Source: Perilla frutescens (lineage: Eukaryota; Streptophyta; Magnoliopsida; Lamiales; Lamiaceae). Taken from it: a stretch of 64,000 nucleotides of DNA. The stretch covers positions 54,940,501 to 55,004,500 of the forward strand of contig BRKX01000004.1 in NCBI GenBank assembly GCA_026008535.1. Direction: 5' to 3'. Of the stretch, positions 33,465 to 43,860 are shown one piece after another. Below the pieces are notes generated by a model. That model had not been told where the DNA came from. It ran no database searches and saw nothing but the letters and a program-made list of their open reading frames with translations. The position numbers were made by a program, and so were the translations under genes. The first letter of the stretch is position 1. The number at the start of each line of letters is the position of its first letter.

Positions 33465-33640
33465 AAAGATGCTGCCAATAATTCAACAACTCCACAACTT
33501 TAGAAATATTTAATTTTGAATTTCTCAGTTTTGATACCGAAACAGTTACCTGGTAAAGGATTTCTGTGACACAAATCGTCGAGCACCTTATCTGCAACAG
33601 CAGAACCATAGGCTTTCAACTCAACAGCACAACTGCAACA
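33465..33640 (-). pseudogene. Unidentified host exon/intron junction, minus-strand copy
   Basis: On the minus strand this reads ELKAYGSAVADKVLDDLC then HRNPLP and ends at a splice-donor-like CCAG/GTAACTG (exon edge at about 33550). The intron side continues to GTTGTGGAGTTGTTGAATTATTGGC. The same exon and intron start occur on the plus strand at 35230-35420. Conservation across the donor shows it is a copied genomic piece, not a retrocopy. I cannot name the parent gene. Confidence 0.65.
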
Positions 33641-33924
33641 GTTCGAACACACACTAGTTTCAACTTGTCAATATACTGCATTTGCATAATGCTTTTTTTG
33701 TGTAATTTTTAATAGATGAAGCCACTACACAATTAAAGACATGGCATTACTCAACCTCTAGATTCAAGAATTGATAAATCTCTAACCTGAAGCAGAACAT
33801 CTACAATTTCTTTGCAGTTTCAAAAGAGCAATGGTTAATTCTTCAAGAGCAATGGTTAATTCTTCAAGAGCCAATGAGAACTTGAAGGGAATCATATATC
33901 ATCTGTTTTAGGCCAAATATATAC

Positions 33925-34545
33925 CATTTTTTCTAAATTTTTTTTTCTAAAAATGTCCTGAACTTCAAATAATACCAAAATATGTCCTGAACTTTGACAT
34001 TTTCTCTAAAAATATCATGAATTTTTCAATTTTTTATTTGTAAATCCGACGCCGGATAAATGACAAGGCATACCGAAGTCCAGAATGTTAAAGTCACGTG
34101 AAATTTATAATTTTTTTAAAAAATAATTAAATAATGACAACATTGTTGTCACCTTTCATCTCTAAAATAGTAACTTCTCATGCCACTAAATCTCTCATTA
34201 CCAATCCAATTTGAAGGGACAAAATGATTTCTCTTCAATCCTTTCAATATTCTTAATCCCAATCATCCCAAAATCTCAATCCGAACATAAGTAATCCAAT
34301 TTGAAAAAAAAAAAAGTTGTTTGTCCTTCAAATTGACATTTAAAAAAAAAAAAATCAACTTCACTTGTGACGCATTGGACTCCGGTACACCTCGTTATTA
34401 ATCCGACGCCGGAAATTGAATCCCATGTTTACAAAAAAATTGGAAAGTTCGGGACATCTTTTGGTACATTTTTTTAAGTTCTTGACATTTTCTAAAAAAA
34501 ATGTCAAAGTTTTGATATTGTTTAAAGTTAATGACATTTTTTGAA
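33925..34545. mobile_element. Foldback / long-TIR element without coding capacity
   Basis: The two halves are imperfect inverted copies. Left has AAAATGTCCTGAAC, TTTGACATTTTCT, ATCCGACGCCGGAT and ATACCGAAGTCC. The right, read in reverse complement, has AATGTCATTAAC, TTTGACATTTTTT, CCGGCGTCGGATT and GTACCGGAGTCC. The arms are about 200 bases each with a non-coding centre. No target duplication was found, so the exact ends are uncertain. Confidence 0.7.
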
Positions 34546-34680
34546 AGGGAATTTCTAAATGCACCACTAAAATTACTCTTTGCACCACACTTACTCCATG
34601 CACTGCTATTTTTACTCTTTGCACCACGCACATTTACATTAATGCCCTCCAGTCTAAAAAAATATGTTCGCAAACACAAT

Positions 34681-34990
34681 TTCGAACACATCCAATTTGT
34701 TCGAGAATATTAATTTGAATGACACTTGCTTTGAAAAATATGGAGTTGGTTCGAAAATTCAAGTTCGAACATCCTCACTATCTTCGAACTTCGATTTTCA
34801 AACACAGCTTTAAAACAAAAAAAAATTCGGAAAAATAATTTCGAACAAGTTCAAATTGTTCGACAATATTGATTCGAACGGCTCCTATACTTAGAAAAAT
34901 ATGGAGATGGTTCGAAAATTGAAGTTCGAACATTCTTCTTGTGTTTGAACTTTGACATTCAAACATCTTGGATGTGTTCGGACTTAATTT
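34681..34990. repeat. 159-bp direct duplication rich in TTCGAAC
   Basis: Two diverged units start at 34681 and 34840. Each carries TTCGAACA near its start, TTGTTCGA, ATATGGAG then TGGTTCGAAAATT and AAGTTCGAACAT in the same order. TTCGAAC or its close variants recur many times. No coding signal. Confidence 0.8.
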
Positions 34991-35149
34991 TCTTAAAGGG
35001 TATTTAAGTAATTTCAAAATTATTTTATTTTTAGGAGATAAGTATATATTTGACCTCTGTTTTAAATGCAGTTGGAATTTACAACTAAGTACACAGATTC
35101 ATTACGCCGTCGTTTCGCAACTCTTCCCTTGGACACACGTGGGAGGGAG

Positions 35150-35185
35150 GAGGGAGGGAGAGAGAGAGAGAGAGAGAGGGGCACT
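35150..35185. repeat. (GGGA)n(GA)n microsatellite
   Basis: Short purine run GGGAGGGAGGAGGGAGGGAG followed by about ten GA units, in a region with a nearby ACACGTGG G-box. It could be the leader of the host exon copy at 35215. Confidence 0.75.
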
Positions 35186-35214
35186 GATGCTCAGAGGGTG
35201 GGGTTGGATTGAAA

Positions 35215-35420
35215 AGATTCTTCCGCTGCAGATAAGGTGCTCGACGATTCGTGTCAGAGAAATCCGCTTGAAGAAGGGGAACTTCTGGAACCCAGAGCTG
35301 AGCTGAAGGACGCCATAAGGTAACTGTTTCGAACTTTTAGTGTCAAAACGATAAATTCAAAAATGATTTTTTTTTTTTTTTTAAGTTTTGGAGTCGTTGA
35401 ATGATGGGTAGCATCTGTTA
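35215..35420 (+). pseudogene. Unidentified host exon/intron junction, plus-strand copy
   Basis: Reads ADKVLDDSCQRNPLEEGE followed by an Ala/Glu/Leu-rich stretch ending DAIR, with a donor-like AAG/GTAACTG at 35319/35320. The intron start GTAACTGTTTCG and the later GTTTTGGAGTCGTTGAATGAT match the minus-strand copy at 33465-33550. The plus copy has about 35 extra bases of exon before the donor. Its upstream half does not match the other copy. Origin unknown. Confidence 0.65.
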
Positions 35421-36550
35421 CAAACATTTGAAAATAGCACATAGATTTTTATATTGGCAATGTGACAAACTCTGTGTTGATTATTGAATATTATGTTAAT
35501 TTGATTTATTTATCAACTAGCTGTTCTTAATCATTTTAATTCAATTGTATTTTTTATTTGAAAAGGAAAGTAGCTGTTCTTAAGCTGTTACTCTGCCACA
35601 TTTGGATTTCATCATGCAATTTTGAGAACTGGATATCAATATCTACTGGAACTGGAAAATTTGTAGGGATATATTATATTCATGTGCATTCCTACTCGCA
35701 TGAAATGCCTTAAAGTTTAAACCTGCTGGCTCAAAGTGAAACTATATGTGGAATAAATAAGCAAGAGGCAGTCATTATTTTCTATTGAAAAATTACAATG
35801 CATGTTTCTCTAACAACCCTTCTGCTTATGGTTAAATTAAATTAAATTTTTATGCAGTATAGTCACAACTCATGAGTCATGTTCATACTTATTTTTTTAT
35901 TGCAAATGATGTATCGCTTTCCCACTTGTGGACTCACTTCCCAAGGCAAAATTTTGGCCAAGTTTAAGCTGTCAATCGATTGTTAAAATAAGGGTGATTT
36001 TTTTGTTTTTTTGTTTTTTAGTTTTTGTTTTGTTTCTTTAAGTTTGATCCAGTAAGAAAAAAATACTTCTGTATTTGTCTCTATTTATGCTAATTACACC
36101 TCAATCCATGAATTACACCTTGATTGAATTTGAATTATAATCTAAAAGGCCTAGAATATGTATAGTTGATATGAATCGAAGGATTTCATAAGTGTGTTTG
36201 AAAGCAACAATAGAGATTCATAAATTTGTATTCTGGGTTGATTAATCAAGACAAAGTTAAGTATATTTTCCTACATTTGTAAAATATACATGAAATTATT
36301 ATATTTGATTTGAAATTTGATTTTTTTTTTTTATAATATGATAATTACTTCTCCAGTTGAACTCTGTCAAACCTGTGCAATTTTTTAACTTCAAAGACTT
36401 GAGTGATAATTATGTACTTGCATTAGTAAAATCATTTCTGCATATTTTTGTTTCAATACATTATTGTAGCTAGTGAAGCAATGGGATAAACTCATCCCAT
36501 TATTGAAGAAGCGTCCGCAAATGCATTATATTGCAGAAAATTCTTTGATA
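35421..36550. other. AT-rich non-coding stretch
   Basis: Many T runs and short stops on all frames. Nothing recognised. It may be intron from the host exon copy, then the distal NLR4 promoter. Confidence 0.45.
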
Positions 36551-36788
36551 GTATAAAATTCCTAGCGGTAGGTACAACTAATCAATAAAATAATTAGCCA
36601 CATATGTCATCTCTGTAACAAACCGTTAGTTTTTTAAGGCTAAATATTTCCTTTGATCCATTGATACTTGGTAGTTTCTCTTTCATTTGCCTCTCTACTG
36701 CTGTTATTCTTCATCCATTCGATTTACAAAATCTTGTAGCAGAGTGTACAGTTTCTCTCTCCTAGGCAAAATCTTGTGTCAAGGGAGG

Positions 36789-39299
36789 ATGGCTTATGCT
36801 GCTCTTGTTTCACTTGAACAAACCATAGATCAAATCCTAAATCAAGATCGATACTCCACTTCTGCTCAAGAAAAACAGCTAATTATATCCCTCGATAAAT
36901 ATGTTGTTTCGCTCCAAGCTTTTCTTGAAGATTTTCCTGAGAAAGCCAGCAATTTGGAAGGACGAATCAGGGATGTATCAGCTGCAGCTGAAGATATAAT
37001 TGAATGTTTCATGTTGGAACAAATTCGCTTGTGTTATGGATACACCAAACAAGCCAGATTTAAGTTTGAGCATAAGCTGAACAAAGTAGCAAAGAAAATG
37101 GAATCGGTAGTTGCTGATGCTGTGGAGATCAAGAATAGAATCATGATCAAAGATGAGCAACTCAATAATTCTTATGTTCCTAGTTCATCATCAGGAGTTG
37201 AACCCACTGGAAAAGTCGATATGGTTGGATTTGATGATGATTTGATGGAAATAAAGGAAAGGCTTATTGGTCAATCGTCCCGACTCCAATTCATCTCCAT
37301 CGTTGGAATGGGTGGCATTGGCAAGACTATTCTTGCCAAAAATGCTTATGATGATCAACTAATCCAAGAGCACTTCCAGATTCGTGCTTGGGTCACAGTA
37401 TCACAAGATTATAGAGCTCGAGAAATTCTTTCATGCCTCCTAGATTCCATGAAGGAATTTGACCCAAAAAGATCTAAGCATAGGAAGGTACATAAGGCAA
37501 AAAAAGCAGAACAAGGCAATAAATCTCTTGCAGAAGGACCTAAACGAGCTGCAGAATCTAAGCTGGGAACCTCTGAGAGCATCGAAGAAATGGCGGAGAG
37601 AGTGTATAAAACTTTGAAAGGCAGGAAGTATGTCATTGTACTGGATGATATGTGGAGCACGGAGGTTTTGGATAATGTAAAGAGGCTATTTCCCGATGAT
37701 GGTAATGGAAGTCGGATCATGTTAACAACAAGGCTATCCGATGTGGCTGCTTATGTTGAGTCCACCATTCCTCCTTATGAGATGCAGCTGATGGACGATG
37801 ATCAGAGTTGGAATCTATTTCGGCACAAAGTGATTGTACCTCCTGAATTGGAGATCATCGGGAGGGAAATTGCAACAAGTTGCAGGGGACTGCCACTTGC
37901 TGTAGTGGTGATTGCAGGAGTCCTATCCACCACCAGTAAGACCCCAGATTTATGGGGGGAAATTGCCAAAAAATAAACTCCGCCGCTTCCAAAGATGAGC
38001 GGTTGGAAAAGATACTGTCATTGAGTTACAATCTCTTGCCTCATAGCTTGAGGCCATGTCTCTTGTACATGGGAGCTTTTCCAGAATATTACAGGATTCG
38101 CATCTCAGAACTCATCAAGTTATGGACGGCCGAAGGCTTCTTGAAACATCCAAATGGATCATCTAAGAGCTTGGAAGAAGTTGCAGAAGAGTACTTGGAG
38201 GATCTCGTCCGGAGAAATCTTATTTTGGTAACCGAGATGAAGTCTAATGGGAATATCAAAAGTTGCAGGCTCCATGATATGGTGAGGGACACATGTGTAA
38301 GGCTTTTAGAAGAGGAAAACAATCTTCGACATGTTACAGAGAATAGCAGAACAGATGATCCTCTAAGTATGCGTTCTATACTGCGCTTCGACGACATTGA
38401 CGGCCCTTTCGAGCATTTTAGACTGCTCAGGATCTTGCATGTGCCCAAGTTTAAATATAGATTAGAGTTACCCCCTCGAAAAGTGTTGACACTATTTCAG
38501 TTGAGGTACCTTGCTTTTACTTGTCACTGGATTCCTGCAGCCATAGCAAACTTTCAGAATCTTCAAACCTTAGTCATTGTTTCCCACGCAAACTTGCCCT
38601 CTTCAGTTTGGAAGATGCCGCAACTACGGCATCTTATATTCAGTGGCTACTTGCCTTATCCCGAAGAAGCAACAACTCATGTTGCTCTAGAAAACCTGCA
38701 AACTCTCAAGGAAGTACACGATCTGAAGCATCAGGCTTGTTTACTTCGAAGGAGTTTATTACAGTCGAAAATATTTTTCAGGGAGGCGGCAACTCAATGA
38801 GTCTCTTGTATATTTAACGCAACTTGAAAAATTGAAGATAAGATTTGCTGTCTGCAGTCGACATTTTACTATTGATGTTATCCCTGGCTCTCTGAAAAAG
38901 TGTGGATTGGAGGGTTGCAAACTTTCTCGGCGTTTCCTCAAGGCCATTGGTGCGTTACCAAATCTTGAAGTGCTTAAACTAATAAATTGCTCACTTGGAC
39001 ACCTTCATTGGGAAATATGCGGCGGCGAGTTTCCTCAGCTGAAGTATCTTCTGATTGACGAGGTGGAATTCAAGACCTTTGTTACTGAAGATAGCAGTGT
39101 TTTGCCAAGGCTCAAGAGCCTACGCCTTCATAATTGCATATATCTTAAAGAGATCTCAGATGATATTGGAGAAATTCCGGCACTTGAACTCATTGAGGTT
39201 AAGGACTGTGGGATAGCTGTGTACGACTGGGCCAAACGGGTGGAGGAGGAACAACAAAGTTACGGAAATGATACCCTTCAAGTTCATTGCAATTGGTAG
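36789..39299 (+). pseudogene. NLR4: CC-NB-LRR resistance protein, R1 type, two frameshifts
   Basis: I chose the ATG at 36789 (MAYAALVSLEQT) over the in-frame upstream ATG at 36687, because the family starts there and 36687-36788 matches leader sequence. CC with AEDIIECF. The P-loop is GMGGIGKTI, with Ile replacing the usual last Thr. Between RNBS-A and kinase-2 lies a Lys-rich insertion of about 40 residues (about 37460-37590) not seen in NLR1. Then YVIVLDDMW (about 37630), GSRIMLTTR, GLPLA (about 37890). The frame slips by one near 37968 in GCCAAAAAATAAAC. The next frame has SLSYNLLPHSLRPCLLYMGAFPE, LHDMVRDTC and LRRs to about 38770, then a second slip. The last frame (from about 38790) has LPNLEVLKL and IGEIPALE, ending NDTLQVHCNW. 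Either A-run slip could be an assembly error. Confidence 0.92.
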
Positions 39300-40079
39300 A
39301 TCATCAGGTTAGAAATTCTCAATGATTTTTGTCTGAAATATCCAACTTAAATGCCATAAAAACGTTTTTCCGCAAATCAACACAAGTTTCAAACTACATT
39401 GCTTAAGAAAAACCTCTTCAGTAAAAAAATTCAGATTGGAAACAGCCTAGCAATGCAGAGAACTTGAAGGGTGCTGATTCCCAATTAATCTTCTTACTCC
39501 TTTTGTATCATATATATCTCTTCAGATCTATTTGGCAAATTAGTATGATTGGTCATTGCTTGTTACTGAAGATGGCAACAATGCTTTCCCAATGCTCCTA
39601 TCCAGGTTAGAGCTTCTTCCTAATATCCCATGAACCTAAAATATATGGTTTCTATTTATTAACTTTATTTCATAATTATTAGATTTTTTGTTTGTTCATT
39701 ATGCTTCACCCACGACATGGTTCGTCCCTTGTATTTAAAAAAAAAATGATTTAGTTCAAACTTTTTTTCTTTTTTTCTGGCTTTGATCAAGTCTATGTTG
39801 TCTGGCTCTCTTATGAAATTCTCAAAACTAAGTATAAAATATCAGAGTTACATGAGAAAGCACACTCTGCACAAGGGTGTAATATTATATATTATGGCAT
39901 TTCCACTTGAGTAATCACAATCTTATGACCATCATCTTGCCTCCTTGAATTTAGCTCCCTAAACTATCAAACGATGGAACAAAAAATAGCTTAAATTAAT
40001 GTCAATATTCAACCACATGAAATAGTCTAGGGTCCCTTAAAACTTAAAAGACAGTGCTCCCATGAAACTAAGTTTGAAA
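39300..40079. other. NLR4 3' flank with two small NLR relics
   Basis: About 39440-39530 on the minus strand reads like the family C-terminus (EELGN and a CTTCAAGTTCTCTGCAT string). About 39555-39615 on the plus strand reads VTEDGNNAFPML then SRLE, like VTEDSSVLPRL in NLR4. From about 39960 it matches, inverted, the 3' flank of NLR1. No intact gene. Confidence 0.7.
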
Positions 40080-40485
40080 AGTCATGACCAATCTAACTAA
40101 TATAATGTATAGGTAGGAACAAAGGATCTGCTACTAGCCTATTACTTACCTCATCAAAATCAGAATCAAACATTTCGTGCCCAGGAGTCTTAGCATTAAT
40201 GCAGAGAACTTGAAGGGTGTTGTTTTCCAAATTTTCCTGTTCCTTTTGTATCTCTTCAGCCAACTTCACCAGAGACTTCCTCACTTCACCCCTAACCTCA
40301 ATCAGTTCAAGTGTCGGAATTTCTCCAATATCGTTTGGAATCCCATTGAGATTCCAGCAAAAAGGAAGCTGCACGCGTTTGAGGGAGGGGAAATTGCTAC
40401 TTTCTTTTATCCAATTCTCCAACCTCAAATCTTCAATTTCAAGAACTTCCAACACAGGAAATGCTCCTTCCATTATTTCCCATGT
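40080..40485 (-). pseudogene. NLR5: C-terminal LRR fragment, left arm of an NLR palindrome
   Basis: The minus strand gives MEGAFPVLEVLEIEDLRLE, then NWIKESSNFPSLKR, CWNLNGIPNDIGEIPTLE, IEVRGEVRKSLVKLAEEI and NNTLQVLCIN, continuing across GAG/GTAAGT to the same tail and flank as NLR1. Nothing upstream of this last repeat block is present: the sequence turns around at about 40486. Closest by eye to NLR1. Confidence 0.9.
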
Positions 40486-40864
40486 GCTGTTGTTGGTTCA
40501 CTGCCAAATCTTCCAAGTGCTTAAACTAAAAGATGAAGCTTGTGTTGGCAGCATGTGGGAAACAACTGATGAAGTATTTCTACGGTTGGAAGTTCTTGTA
40601 ATGGAAGCTCTGAGGTTCGAGAAATGGATAACAGAAAGTGGCCATTTCCCCTGCCTCAAACGCCTGCTGCTTCTTTCATGTGGGGATCGCAAGGGGATTC
40701 CAAACGATATTGGAGAAATTCCGAATCTCGAACTGATTGAGGTTAAGGGTAACGTGAGGAAGTCTCTTGTGAAGTCGGCTGAAGGGATACAAAAGGAACA
40801 GGAAGAATTGGGAAACAACACCCTTCAAGTTCTCTGCATTAATGCTAAGACGTTAAGACACTAA
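40486..40864 (+). pseudogene. NLR6: C-terminal LRR fragment, right arm of an NLR palindrome
   Basis: Begins GSLPNLPSA-like, in a second frame FQVLKLKDEACVGSMWETTDE, then VFLRLEVLVMEALRFEKW, SGHFPCLKRLLLLSCGDRK, GIPNDIGEIPNLE and NNTLQVLCINAKTLRH ending in TAA. The same family region as NLR5 in the opposite orientation, but with distinct sequence, so the two arms come from different paralogues or have diverged a long time. Its intact CCCCTGCC shows what NLR1 lost near 9220. Confidence 0.9.
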
Positions 40865-41444
40865 AGATTTGATTCTGTTGAGGTAACTAGCAAATCCCTT
40901 GTACATATGCATAATATTAATTCGATTGGTCATAACTTTTCAAACTTAGTAGAGTTACACAGTTGGTCATTGTGTTCAATGGCTCAATAAAATTGTGCAA
41001 TATTATTACTATCAGTGAAGGATCCCTTACAAGTGTCTGAATCATCATCAGATACACAATGATAGAAACTCTGAAAAGCTAATAACTATAAATTAGTTTC
41101 CCAACAAAACAATAGCTGTCAATTAATTCAGTAAATCATTGAACAAGTAAGAACACAAATGCTGTAATAAAAACTAAGGTTGATCAGTAAAGTTCTTGAT
41201 CTCTTGAGGTGATTCACCACTTTAACTAGCCAGTCTTTAGTTAATCCCTATTTACAAGAGTATGTGCATTTCTTTAACATATCAAGCCACGCCTAAGCCA
41301 AACTTATCATTTTTTGTGAATTTGGCACTTAGTTTGATTTCATATTTCCTCGAATACCTAACAATTTATGCAACTATTTCAACAAAAGGCTTGAAATCTT
41401 TGAACTTTGAGGTCTAAAGGATATAATTATATACAAATACCTCA
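40865..41444. other. Spacer between NLR fragments
   Basis: The first bases (GAGGTAACTAGCAAATCCCTTGTAC, split at the donor-like GT) resemble the family 3' tail. No gene seen in the rest. Confidence 0.5.
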
Positions 41445-42235
41445 TTAATAAGTCGTGCAGCGAATTTGAAGGGCATCATTCCGCCAACTCTGTTCTTCCT
41501 CATGTATCCTTTTGGCTGAATCCACAAGTGACTTTTCTGCTTTGCCCTTAACCTCAATCAGTTCAAGAGTCGAAATTTCTCCAATACTCTTCTGAATTTT
41601 TCTTAGCCGCCTACAATCGTCAAGCACTAGGCACTTAAGCCTAAAAAAGTGGCTGCTCTCTGTTATCCAATGCTCAAGATCTGATATCTCAATCAGCAGA
41701 AATTCCAGCTTAGGAAATTCTCCTTCTGTCGTTTCCCACATGCTGCCTATGCAACCATAATCTTTCACTTTAAGCACTTGAAGATTTGGCAACAAACCAA
41801 ACTGTCATCTTGTTCCAAGGAAGCCGCAAACCACTTAGGCTCAGCTTTTTGAGCTTCCTTGGAAAACTCAGATCATATTTTTGCCAATCAATTCCATAAA
41901 TTGAGTGCAACTTGAGAATTTCTAGTTGATGCAGATATCATACCAAGTTGGAGAGGTAAGCACAGACTTGAAAACCGGTACAATGGATTTTCAATTTTCT
42001 AAGGTTTGGAATTGCTTTTAAGATCCCTTCAGTGTACATACAATGAGACTGTAGGGAGTGTTCGGAGATTTTCTAGACTCGAAACTGTTCCTTCTGGATC
42101 AGGTATCCTAACACAAAATAGAATATGTCTTAATCGAGGCATCTGCCAAATTTCTTTAGGCAAACAGTGATTCCACTCTGCCAAGATCAAGGTTTGAAGA
42201 TTTTGAAGCTTTGATATGGCTGATGGAAGCTTTGT
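41445..42235 (-). pseudogene. NLR7: LRR-region fragment
   Basis: The minus strand first shows (about 42235-42110) AISKLQNLQTLIL, CLPKEIWQMPRLRHILF, then a degraded stretch with frame changes, then (41795-41445) LPNLQVLKVKDYGCIGSMW, EFPKLEFLLIE, WITESSHFFRLK, IGEISTLELIEVKG and SWRNDALQIRC before TAG/TGA stops. No CC or NB-ARC. It lies next to, and is cut off by, the receptor-kinase fragment at 42245. Confidence 0.85.
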
Positions 42236-42244
42236 TTAACTTTA

Positions 42245-42373
42245 GAATGCACTGCAGATTTGCCTGAGGAGAGGCCTAATATGGGATTTGTTCTAACCAG
42301 GATCAAAAATATCAAAGTTGAAGCACAAACTATTCTAGCGTTTGCTGGTTCTGATGTAGCTGCTGGGAATTAA
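42245..42373 (+). pseudogene. LRR receptor-kinase C-terminal fragment
   Basis: The 42 codons ECTADLPEERPNM, VLTRIKNIKVEAQTIL and a short tail to TAA match the end of protein-kinase subdomain XI in plant LRR receptor-like kinases (C..D.P..RP.M.dV...L..I). No upstream kinase is present within the window. A different immune-receptor class stitched directly onto the NLR7 remnant. Confidence 0.75.
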
Positions 42374-43539
42374 ATATCTGACGTGTATCACTCTTTATCA
42401 GCCTCGTATTAATCAGATTGGCTTCATATTGATTTTTATGTCAACGCTATGTTGGGTTGTTTTTCGTTTGCAATTCTGATAACTAAATATGAAATACTAG
42501 TAGTATTAGAATCACAACCTTGTACAAGTAAGGAAAAACATCACTATATTAACATTCATTTTCAGATCACATTTACATCCTATTATTGCCTCCACGAATT
42601 TGGATTATGAGAAAGGTACATGTACATCATCACGGTCTTAATCATCATCATCGTCAGGAAAAGCTGAAACCACAGAGTTGGCCAAAAATCGAGAAAATTT
42701 CAATTTTGGTTCCACAGAGCACGCCTCAGTCCGCTTTTTGATCCCAAAGCTATTTATTTTGTTTCTTTTTCAAAGGAATCGCTCAAGTTTGGTCCCATAA
42801 ATTTAAGGTTATCAATTTTGGTCTTGCGATTTTAATGTCCACGTTAATAAAAAAAATACTTCAATCAAGAAATCTTAAAATACAATTAATTATATACGAT
42901 TTTCGGACAGTGAAATTGATCAAATGTTAGATTTGTAAACTTTTTGAAAAAATGAGTATTGTTTTGTTAATATCGAAAAAAATGAATTATCTATACTAAT
43001 ATAAAAAGTGTGTTATCTTACAATTTTGAATTTACATATTATAACCTTATTTTATGTTTTATTTAAGTGTAATAATATAATCATCTAATATTATTTAATA
43101 TTTTATTATTATTTGTATTCTAATAATTTTATAATTTTGAGTTTACCTATTATAACATTATTTTAAATTTTATCTAAGAGTAATAATGTAATCATGTTAT
43201 ATTATTTCATATTTTATTATTTCTTGTATTCTAATAACTAATCTATGATAATACAATCTAATACTCTAACCCTAAAAATCTAATTTGTTAAAAACCTAAC
43301 AAGATAGCATAATCATTAAAATAATTAATTTAAATTCAAATGTATTATTAAAATTCATAATTTTAATTTGTACAACATTAATTAAAATAAAAAAATGGGC
43401 TAAACAAACTTTCAAGATCATATCACTTAACAATTTCAAAACAATCCCATAATGACATAATCTGTGAAGTTTCGTATATTTTTACAAATTAATAGCAAAC
43501 TCACGTGAATACTAACATGGTAAAGCACAAGACAATCAA
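42374..43539. other. Non-coding AT-rich stretch
   Basis: About 42650-42860 has the TTTGGTCCCATAAATTTAAGG type of phrase common in plant repeats. The rest is very AT-rich with a tandem duplication at 43021-43243. No gene. Confidence 0.5.
43021..43243. repeat. 111-bp tandem duplication, AT-rich
   Basis: CAATTTTGAATTTAC (from 43021) and TAATTTTGAGTTTAC (from 43132) start two diverged copies sharing TATTATAAC, AGTAATAATRTAATCAT and TTGTATTCTAATAA in order. Confidence 0.8.
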
Positions 43540-43860
43540 AACAATTTTTTGATTAAAATTTCGTTTTACTTTAAAGGGATGATTCAATTGAATTGTATAA
43601 ATAAAAGGAAAAGAGGAAAAAATCTGAAACCTAAGAATCCCGGATATCACATCCTGATAACTCAAGGGACCGGGCCCCATCAAAACCCTTATGGAAAACC
43701 CGTAGTGGGAAAAACCATATGGAAAAAAGAGTACCCCTTTAAAGTAAACGAAAATAACCAGGACCTCATGTCTAACAGCATTAGCAATACAATCAATATC
43801 AGAAAACCAAAAACCGGTCGAAACACTATGAGAGGCTAAAATATCTGCAACACTGTTGCC
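43540..43860 (-). pseudogene. LINE-type RNase H C-terminal fragment and 3' tail
   Basis: The minus strand reads VYREGNSVADILASHS then WFSDIDCIANAV, matching the end of the RNase H domain found in plant LINE pol proteins (REGN.vAD.LA). The following PYGFSHYGFSIRVLMGP part is probably read-through of the LINE 3' end. The fragment is fused in frame to the SIRE-associated ORF upstream, so the combined ORF is a chimera produced by truncation, not a real fusion gene. Confidence 0.65.

Noticed and set aside
36687..36788. N-terminal extension of NLR4 from the upstream ATG
   Set aside because: The extension matches non-coding leader sequence of other NLRs. The family start is MAYAALVSL at 36789.
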